DNA from: an uncultured Selenomonadaceae bacterium
GTDB taxonomy: Bacteria; Bacillota; Negativicutes; Selenomonadales; Selenomonadaceae
Direction of reading: 5' to 3'
Assembly: GCA_905236325.1 (NCBI GenBank)
Contig: CAJOPJ010000116.1
Span: forward strand, 1 to 10,481
DNA length: 10,481 bases
A program made the translations under genes and the position numbers. This document shows positions 5,363 through 10,481 of the stretch, piece after piece. Position 1 is the stretch's first letter. Each line of letters starts with the position of its first letter. The notes beneath the pieces were generated by a model, which saw only the letters and a program-made list of their open reading frames with translations, was not told the DNA's origin and did no database searches.

Positions 5363-7723
5363 TTGAAATTGAATGAAATTAAAGATTTAAAAAGTTTTCA
5401 CTTTATTGGAATTGGCGGCGCAGGAATGAGTTCGCTTGCAAAAATTTTAATTGAATCCGGCTTGCAAGTCAGTGGTTCAGATTTAATTGAATCAAAGACT
5501 GTTGAAAACTTAAAAAAACTCGGCGCGAAAATTTTTATCGGTCACGACGGCAAAAATATTGTTGATAAAAAAGGCAAGGCGGCTGTTGATGCAATTGTTT
5601 GTTCAACTGCAATTCCGCAAGATAATCCTGAAGTTACAAAAGCTGCCGAACTGAAAATTCCACGCCTACATCGCTCCGACATCAACGCATTTCTGCTGAA
5701 CGCAAAAAAAGGCATTGCAGTTGCCGGTGCGCATGGCAAGACAACTACAACTTCAATGATTGGCTATGTTCTGCACGAAAGCGGCGTAGATCCTACAATT
5801 ATTATCGGTGGCGAATCGGCTGATTTGGGCACAAGCGCGGTACTCGGCAAAAGTGATTGGCTGGTTTCTGAAGCAGACGAAAGCGACGGCTCATTTATCA
5901 AGCTGAAACCTGCAGTCGCTGTTGTTACAAATATTGAGGACGATCATTTAGATTTTTATGGCACAGTTGAAAGAATCCGCGCCGCATTCAAAATTTTTCT
6001 GGAAAATATCAGCAAGGAAGACGGCGTTGCAGTTTTGTGTTTTGATAATGAAACTGTACGCGGCTTGGCTGCTGAAATTGATAGGAAAGTTATTTCATAC
6101 GCAATTGAAAATGACGCAGATTTTCGCGCAAAAAATGTTCAGTCCGGCGCAGACGGCACCAGCTTTGAAGTGCTGAAAAAAATTACAACTGAGGACGGCG
6201 AAGTTAAAGAAAAAAATCTAGGCAAAATTCACCTGAAAATTTATGGTCGCCACAATGTTTTGAATGCGCTTGCAACAATCGCAGTTGCTCAAAATGCCGG
6301 CGTGAAGTTTTCAAAAATTGTGGACGCGTTGGAAAAATTTCACGGCGCAAAACGCAGATTTCAAACGCTCGGCAAAGTTCGCAATGTTTGGATTGTGGAT
6401 GACTATGCTCACCACCCAACAGAAATTGCCGCGACACTTAAAGCAGCTCACGAAGCTAAACCTAACAAAGTTATTTGCGTTTTTCAGCCGCACAGATATA
6501 CGCGCACCAAACTTTTGCTGGAAGAATTTGGTAGCGCATTTAAAGACGCCGATTCGCTCGTCCTGACTGATATTTATTCGGCAGGTGAAACTCCGATAGA
6601 AGGCATAAGTGGCGAATCCATTTTGGAATCTGTTTTGAACACGACTAACCAAGCTGTATCTTACATTCCCGACCGCAAAGAACTTGCTAAATATTTGATT
6701 GATAATGTTTCGCCGGGCGATTTGGTTATCACTATGGGCGCGGGAGATATTTATAAAACCGGTGATGAACTTATCGAACTTTTAAAACAGCACCGCAAGA
6801 AAAAAATTGTCGTGGTATGCGGCGGACCTTCAACTGAAGGTGAAGTTTCGCGCAGGACAGGTAAAGCCATTGCCGACGCGTTGGAGTCGAAAAATTACAA
6901 TGTTGAACTTATGGAACTGAATCCAAAAACTTTCGCGGCAGATATTCAGTCTAAGCAATGCGGAATTGTTTTTAATGCTGTTCATGGACTTTATGGCGAG
7001 GACGGCTTAATTCGCGGCACGCTTGATATGCTGAAAATTCCTTGCACAGGTTCAAGCGTACTTTCTTCAGCGTTGACAATGGACAAAGTTATGACTAAAA
7101 AAATTCTGAACGCAGAAAAAATTTCCACGCCTAAAGCTGAATTTTTCCGCGTCGTCGATAAAGATGACAAACTTGCAACGCAAATTGAAAAAGACTTCGG
7201 CTTGCCTGTTGTGATTAAGGCTTCAACGCAAGGTTCAAGTATCGGCGTGAATATTGTTGAGGAGTCGGACAAAATTTCTGTGGCGATTGCCAATGCCTTC
7301 ACTTTCGGTGATGAAATTTTGGTTGAAGAATTTATCAAAGGACGCGAATTGACAGTTGCGGTTTTTGGCAATGAAGATAAAGCCGAAGCCTTGCCTGTCA
7401 TAGAAATTACAACAACAACAGGACGCTATGATTATGAAACTAAATATAAAAAAGGCGCGTCAACGCATATTTGTCCGGCGGATCTTCCTGCTAAGTTGAC
7501 AAAAAAAGTACAGGAAATGGCTGTTAAGGCTTTTCAGGCTTGCAAGTGTTCCGGCGTTGCGCGTGTTGATATGATGTTGTCGGAAAAAAATCAGCCTTAT
7601 GTCATTGAAATCAATTCAGTGCCGGGTATGACCGAAACTTCACTTGTACCTGATGCGGCGCGTGCTGCAGGAATGGAATTTCCTGAACTGTGTGAAAAAA
7701 TTTTGACGCTTGCAGATTTTTAA
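5363..7723 (+). CDS. murC-ddl: Bifunctional UDP-N-acetylmuramate--L-alanine ligase / D-alanine--D-alanine ligase (MurC-Ddl fusion)
   Basis: One continuous 786-residue chain joins two cytoplasmic ATP-dependent ligases of peptidoglycan synthesis. Residues 1 to about 478 are a full-length MurC, which adds L-Ala to UDP-MurNAc. It shows the Rossmann GIGGAGMS (16-23), the P-loop GAHGKTTTTSM (122-132), SEADESDGSF (169-178), GRHNVLNALA (295-304) and DDYAHHPTEI (346-355), and ends in MGAGDIY (458-464). From KKIVVVCGGPS (479-489) to 786 it is a full-length ATP-grasp Ddl, which joins two D-Ala. It shows GGPSTEGEVS (487-496), HGLYGEDG (541-548), the ATP-binding KASTQGSSIGV (619-629), RELTVAVFG (661-669), RVDMM (734-738) and the catalytic EINSVPGMTETSLVP (749-763). 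There is almost no linker. No stop or frame change occurs at the join, and every signature I looked for is kept on both sides, so both activities are expected. Fusions of this order are best known from Chlamydiae. The start is TTG with a strong ribosome binding site. It heads the rightward unit, and the next gene follows 54 bases later. Confidence 0.96.
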   Translation: MKLNEIKDLKSFHFIGIGGAGMSSLAKILIESGLQVSGSDLIESKTVENLKKLGAKIFIGHDGKNIVDKKGKAAVDAIVCSTAIPQDNPEVTKAAELKIPRLHRSDINAFLLNAKKGIAVAGAHGKTTTTSMIGYVLHESGVDPTIIIGGESADLGTSAVLGKSDWLVSEADESDGSFIKLKPAVAVVTNIEDDHLDFYGTVERIRAAFKIFLENISKEDGVAVLCFDNETVRGLAAEIDRKVISYAIENDADFRAKNVQSGADGTSFEVLKKITTEDGEVKEKNLGKIHLKIYGRHNVLNALATIAVAQNAGVKFSKIVDALEKFHGAKRRFQTLGKVRNVWIVDDYAHHPTEIAATLKAAHEAKPNKVICVFQPHRYTRTKLLLEEFGSAFKDADSLVLTDIYSAGETPIEGISGESILESVLNTTNQAVSYIPDRKELAKYLIDNVSPGDLVITMGAGDIYKTGDELIELLKQHRKKKIVVVCGGPSTEGEVSRRTGKAIADALESKNYNVELMELNPKTFAADIQSKQCGIVFNAVHGLYGEDGLIRGTLDMLKIPCTGSSVLSSALTMDKVMTKKILNAEKISTPKAEFFRVVDKDDKLATQIEKDFGLPVVIKASTQGSSIGVNIVEESDKISVAIANAFTFGDEILVEEFIKGRELTVAVFGNEDKAEALPVIEITTTTGRYDYETKYKKGASTHICPADLPAKLTKKVQEMAVKAFQACKCSGVARVDMMLSEKNQPYVIEINSVPGMTETSLVPDAARAAGMEFPELCEKILTLADF

Positions 7724-7777
7724 AAAAATATTTTAAATTTGCCGGTTTTTAGCATTTCAATAGAGAAAGGAATTTTT

Positions 7778-8605
7778 ATGACTGAACAAATTACAAAGGC
7801 TTTGGAGTGGATTCGCGACGCAAAAATTATTTTAATTGGTGCGGGCGCAGGTTTTTCAACTGCGGCAGGTTACACTTACAGCGGCGAGCGTTTTAAAAAA
7901 TATTTTGCCGATTTTGAAGAAAAATTCGGCTTTACAGATATGTACAGCGGCGGATTTTATCCTTTCCCAACCGACGGCGAATTTTGGGCTTATTGGTCGC
8001 GAAATATTTTGTGCAATCGCTACGATCAACCTGCAAATAAACTTGCCGAAAAACTTTTGCAAATTGTGCAAGACAAAGATTATTTTGTGCTGACTACAAA
8101 TGTTGATCATCTTTTTCAGTCGAACGGCTTCGACAAGAAAAAATTATTTTACACGCAGGGCGACTATGGTTTGTTTCAATGCCCTACGCCTTGCCATAAT
8201 CAAACTTATGACAATGAACAGCAAGTCCGCAAAATGCACGCGCATGAAGTAAATATGTCCGTGCCTGAAAAATATTTTCCACGCTGCCCAAAGTGCGGCA
8301 AAATTATGACAATGAATTTACGCGCTGATGATACATTTGTTGAGGACAATGGCTGGCGCGTCGCGGCTTATAATTATGAAAAATTTTTGCATAAAAATGA
8401 AAACAGCAAAATTTTGTATCTTGAGTTGGGAGTTGGCAGCAATACGCCCGGCATTATTAAATATCCTTTCTGGCGGTTCACTTTGCAAAATCCAAACGCA
8501 AAATATATCTGCATTAACAAAGGTCAAGCCTATTTTCCGCAAGAAATTGGCGAACGCGGTGTTGCTCTTAATTTTGATATTGCGGAAATTTTAAATCAAT
8601 TTTGA
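7778..8605 (+). CDS. Class M-type sirtuin (SirTM-like), probable protein ADP-ribosyltransferase
   Basis: This 275-residue protein has the Sir2 fold signatures: NAD-binding GAGAGFSTAAG (21-31); TTNVD (106-110), equivalent to the usual TQNxD; a zinc ribbon with Cys135/Cys139 and Cys170/Cys173; and a C-terminal ELGVGSNTP (216-224) in place of the usual GTSL. The catalytic His that normally lies in an HGS-type motif about 19 residues after the Asn is replaced: here TQGD puts Gln127 at that place. The GIPxFR loop of ordinary deacetylases is also missing. His-to-Gln replacement and a GVGxxTP segment match my recollection of class M sirtuins (SirTM), which ADP-ribosylate a lipoylated GcvH-like protein instead of deacetylating. 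That activity is inferred here. ATG 7778 has AGAAAGGA 6 bases upstream; an extension of 13 residues upstream lacks such a site. It lies 54 bases after murC-ddl and 9 bases before the next gene. No macrodomain, GcvH-L or LplA2 gene is in the window. Confidence 0.85.
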   Translation: MTEQITKALEWIRDAKIILIGAGAGFSTAAGYTYSGERFKKYFADFEEKFGFTDMYSGGFYPFPTDGEFWAYWSRNILCNRYDQPANKLAEKLLQIVQDKDYFVLTTNVDHLFQSNGFDKKKLFYTQGDYGLFQCPTPCHNQTYDNEQQVRKMHAHEVNMSVPEKYFPRCPKCGKIMTMNLRADDTFVEDNGWRVAAYNYEKFLHKNENSKILYLELGVGSNTPGIIKYPFWRFTLQNPNAKYICINKGQAYFPQEIGERGVALNFDIAEILNQF

Positions 8606-8614
8606 GGTGTGAAA

Positions 8615-9013
8615 ATGTTTACAAAAAAAATTTATTTCAGCGGCGAAAATCTGGCAATAATTTTTAAAAATTTGTCCGGCGTTGTAAAAATTTTGCCTGG
8701 AATTATAAATTCAAAATTTAACGGCGTGGAAGTTCAATTTAATCCAAAAAAAATTGATTTATCAACTTTAATGGACAATTTATTTGCAGAAAAAAATCCC
8801 TACGCAGAAAAAAATAATCTTGGCATTTTTTACACTTCGCAGGAAGATGAGCCGCAAATTGAACTTTATATAAATTTTATTTCAACACGCGGCAAAGAAG
8901 CTGCCGCAACTTCGGCTGAAATTACTATCAATGACACAACTTTGACTAAAAATCTTGCGCGAAGAACTTTTGTAAAAGTCGAACGCTTAAAAAATTTTTC
9001 TGCGGAGAATTGA
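8615..9013 (+). CDS. Small MsrA-like protein lacking the catalytic cysteine
   Basis: This 132-residue protein aligns by eye with parts of peptide-methionine (S)-sulfoxide reductase MsrA. KIYFSG...IIFKNLSGVV (5-24) resembles the N-terminal GGCFWG...FKxLPGV region. GVEVQFNPKKIDLSTLMDNLF (37-57) resembles the VEVxYDPxxISYExLLxxFF strand-helix. GIFYTS (70-75) matches the SAIFY strand, and VERLKNFSAEN (122-132) matches the VEPLKNFYPAE stretch before YHQ. The Cys-Phe-Trp of GCFWG appears deleted, the loop between the first helix and VEV (the PTY...GHAE part) is missing, and the protein stops before YHQ. It contains no cysteine at all, so it cannot reduce methionine sulfoxide by the known mechanism. 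It may be a relic or a non-catalytic methionine-sulfoxide or protein binder. ATG 8615 follows GAGGTG; GTG 8609 two codons earlier overlaps that site and is less likely. Homology is by pattern only. Confidence 0.7.
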   Translation: MFTKKIYFSGENLAIIFKNLSGVVKILPGIINSKFNGVEVQFNPKKIDLSTLMDNLFAEKNPYAEKNNLGIFYTSQEDEPQIELYINFISTRGKEAAATSAEITINDTTLTKNLARRTFVKVERLKNFSAEN

Positions 9014-9014
9014 A

Positions 9015-9629
9015 ATGTTTTTTTATTTTTTAACTGCATCAATTTTGCTGACTCTTGCGCCCGGTCCCGATATTTTGTATTTATTGACAAAATCTTTGGC
9101 AAATGGCGCAAAATCAGGAATAACTTTAGCGGCAGGGCTTGTCAGTGGAATAGTTTTTCACACATTTTTGGTGATGATTGGCGTTGCGGCTCTGATTCAA
9201 TCTTCGCCGACTGCGCTAAATTTTTTAAAAATTTTCGGCGCGACTTATTTAATTTTTTTGGCGTTCAATGCGTTTAAATCTGCACGAAAAGGCTCAGAAA
9301 TTTCAATAAAAAAAGCCGACGCGCAATCGGAATTTTTCGGACTTTATAAGCGCGGCGTTTTAATGAATGTTTTAAATCCAAAAGTCTTGCTGTTTTTCTT
9401 GGCATTTTTGCCGCAATTTGTAAATTTAAATGCGGAGGGCGCAAGTTTGCAGATAATTTTGCTGGGTTTTACTTTTGCAGTTCAAGCATTTGTAATTTTT
9501 TCTTGCGTGGCAATTTTTGCAGGAAAACTCCGCAATTTGATTTTACGCAAAAAAAATCTCGGCACAATTTTTGCTTATGTCGAGGCTGCAGTTTTAACTT
9601 TAATTGCAATTAGCTTGCTGTTTATTTAG
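9015..9629 (+). CDS. LysE/RhtB-family amino-acid exporter
   Basis: This inner-membrane protein of 204 residues has about six hydrophobic segments, near 3-25, 36-60, 66-88, 113-136, 145-170 and 184-204. The family signature LAPGPDILYLL (14-24) is in the first segment, FGATYLIFLAFNAF (74-87) closes the N-terminal half, and KRGVLMNVLNPKVLLFFLAFLPQF (112-135) is the second conserved block with its Asn-Pro-Lys at 121-123. Members export amino acids such as lysine, homoserine, threonine or cysteine derivatives; the substrate cannot be read here. GGAG at 9004-9007 lies 7 bases before ATG 9015. The start is one base after the previous stop, so expression is probably coupled to the sirtuin and MsrA-like genes. 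Its 3' end overlaps ftsQ on the other strand by 8 bases, and no terminator is visible. Confidence 0.92.
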   Translation: MFFYFLTASILLTLAPGPDILYLLTKSLANGAKSGITLAAGLVSGIVFHTFLVMIGVAALIQSSPTALNFLKIFGATYLIFLAFNAFKSARKGSEISIKKADAQSEFFGLYKRGVLMNVLNPKVLLFFLAFLPQFVNLNAEGASLQIILLGFTFAVQAFVIFSCVAIFAGKLRNLILRKKNLGTIFAYVEAAVLTLIAISLLFI

Positions 9630-10365
9630 CCAATTTGATAAATGGCGCGGTGTAATTGAAATCAACATATTCAATCGGATTTGGATTGTTAGCCAAGTCC
9701 TTGAGGAAACTTTCAGTAAGCCGCGCTTTTTCCTCAAGTCGTTCCAATTTTCCAATTCTGATTTGGACAGATTTTTCTGTGTTAGTATAAGCCACAATAT
9801 AATCTTCAGAAATAATCGCCACTTCAGAAATTTTTTCAAGCGCGTCGTCATCAATTTTTTGCAGGAAGTTCAAAACCTGCTTAATCATTTCATCGTCCAC
9901 ATCGTCGCCAATGTATTTGTCGTGAACTGTCGCGCCGGTTATCATTGGTATTTGCATTGTGCGCAGGCTTTTATAACTGTCAATAACTTTGGCGTTCTTG
10001 TCCAAGTTCAAATAGCCATAATCGCAAACAATCGTTGCAAGCGGCTTGCGCTCTTTGATTGTAACTTCCAAAGCACTTGGCAAACTCCGCCTGACTGTAA
10101 CTTCCTCAATGCGTAAATCTTGCGACAATCTGCTTGCTATTGTGTCGGTTTCAAGTTGAAACAACGGCTCGCCAATATAAATATTTCCAATTTTTAAAAT
10201 GTCGTCCGAAGTTATGTAGGTTGCGCCATTGAGTTTTATTTCTTTCAGCGTAAATATCGGCACATAAACCACAAATGCAAGTATCAATCCGGTAATCAAT
10301 AAAAACATTATGCCTTTGAAAAGTCTGCGTCCGCTACGCCTTTTAATTTTTTTTATTTTTGCCAA
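9622..10365 (-). CDS. ftsQ: Cell division protein FtsQ/DivIB
   Basis: FtsQ/DivIB is a bitopic membrane protein of the divisome that scaffolds FtsB (DivIC) and FtsL. From TTG 10365 it has 247 residues: a short basic cytoplasmic tail rich in Lys/Arg (2-15), one membrane helix (about 17-38), and a POTRA domain (about 40-108) with IKLNGATYITSDDI (43-56) and the DLRIEEVTVRRSLPSALEVTIKER block (83-106). The beta domain follows, with YGYLNLDKNAKVI (116-128) typical of the family. TTG 10365 is chosen because GGAG lies exactly 8 bases upstream. ATG 10371 would be only 2 bases from that site. GTG 10407, which adds 14 residues, has AAAGGA but 12 bases away. Any of the three is possible. The 3' end overlaps the exporter gene. 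Upstream sequence leaves the window, so operon membership on that side is unknown. Confidence 0.88.
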   Translation of the reverse strand: MAKIKKIKRRSGRRLFKGIMFLLITGLILAFVVYVPIFTLKEIKLNGATYITSDDILKIGNIYIGEPLFQLETDTIASRLSQDLRIEEVTVRRSLPSALEVTIKERKPLATIVCDYGYLNLDKNAKVIDSYKSLRTMQIPMITGATVHDKYIGDDVDDEMIKQVLNFLQKIDDDALEKISEVAIISEDYIVAYTNTEKSVQIRIGKLERLEEKARLTESFLKDLANNPNPIEYVDFNYTAPFIKLAK

Positions 10366-10373
10366 AAACATCT

Positions 10374-10377
10374 CTCC
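10374..10377 (-). promoter_or_regulatory. Ribosome binding site supporting the TTG start of ftsQ
   Basis: Minus-strand GGAG is separated by 8 bases from TTG 10365 but only 2 bases from ATG 10371. Spacing favours the TTG, as seen for ricT and murC-ddl in this window. The assignment is tentative. Confidence 0.45.
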
Positions 10378-10422
10378 AAAAAATTTAATAGCATTTATTT
10401 TCTGCACTTATTGAACTATTCC

Positions 10423-10460
10423 TTTACAAAAATTTTGTAAAAATTTTTTTACTTTACAAA
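10423..10460. repeat. Inverted repeat and third half-site upstream of ftsQ (possible operator)
   Basis: A perfect 9-base inverted repeat, TTTACAAAA (10423-10431) and TTTTGTAAA (10433-10441), surrounds one central base. A third half-site, TTTACAAA, occurs at 10453-10460. The arrangement resembles a dimeric regulator site, but the tract is very AT-rich and chance is a real alternative. The rest of 10366-10481 shows no gene and no convincing promoter. Confidence 0.4.
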
Positions 10461-10481
10461 TTGAAAAAAATGTCGATAATA

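Noticed and set aside
6991..7401. Minus-strand reading frame of 136 codons inside murC-ddl
   Set aside because: It is a shadow of the conserved Ddl coding sequence, with no recognisable domain or ribosome binding site.
7724..7777. Possible terminator between murC-ddl and the sirtuin gene
   Set aside because: The only symmetry (AAAATATTTT) is pure AT with no stable stem and no following U tract in the right place, so read-through is more likely.
7778..8605. Ordinary CobB/SrtN NAD-dependent deacetylase
   Set aside because: The catalytic His is replaced by Gln and the GIPxFR loop is missing, so the default deacetylase label is not supported.
8615..9013. Functional methionine sulfoxide reductase A
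   Set aside because: There is no cysteine anywhere in the protein, and the GCFWG and YHQ motifs are absent.
9604..10116. Plus-strand reading frame of 170 codons opposite ftsQ
   Set aside because: It is fully antisense to a clear FtsQ, lacks a ribosome binding site, and its composition is what the opposite frame of an AT-rich gene gives.
1..10481. CRISPR array, insertion sequence, tRNA or rRNA genes
   Set aside because: I found no regularly spaced direct repeats, transposase motifs, terminal inverted repeats, or tRNA- or rRNA-like sequence on reading both strands.

Overview
This AT-rich window (long A and T runs, roughly 40% GC by eye) is a densely packed piece of a bacterial chromosome. Purine-rich GGAGG-type ribosome binding sites, several TTG starts backed by strong sites, and a ricT-trmN6-rsmI gene order like the Bacillus subtilis yaaT-yabB-yabC region all point to Bacillota. 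I suspect an anaerobic lineage such as Negativicutes, but nothing here fixes the class. I see no tRNA, rRNA, insertion sequence, phage gene or CRISPR array.

Layout. (1) rsmA (16S rRNA dimethyltransferase) runs rightward from its own promoter and ends at a hairpin terminator that works on both strands. (2) A leftward operon spans about 5252 to 938: ricT, trmN6, a GH13 alpha-glucosidase, then rsmI. Its genes overlap by ATGA or are 12 bases apart. The sugar hydrolase sits inside what is elsewhere an RNA-processing and RNA-modification cluster. (3) A rightward unit spans 5363 to 9629 and diverges from ricT: a murC-ddl fusion (786 residues, two peptidoglycan-precursor ligases in one chain), a sirtuin whose catalytic His is replaced by Gln, a small cysteine-free MsrA-like protein, and a LysE/RhtB-type exporter. 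The last three genes are tightly spaced. (4) ftsQ/divIB lies on the minus strand. Its 3' end overlaps the exporter gene by 8 bases and its upstream region runs off the window.

How the genes work together. rsmA, rsmI and trmN6 modify rRNA or tRNA, and ricT is an Fe-S-type partner of RNase Y in Bacillota. MurC-Ddl makes UDP-MurNAc-L-Ala and D-Ala-D-Ala for the cell wall, and FtsQ belongs to the division complex, so this looks like a rearranged fragment of a division and cell-wall (dcw) cluster. The most unusual stretch is 7778 to 9014. There a class M-type sirtuin, expected to ADP-ribosylate rather than deacetylate, is followed by a protein with the MsrA fold signature but no catalytic cysteine. 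None of the usual SirTM partners (macrodomain, GcvH-L, LplA2) is in the window.
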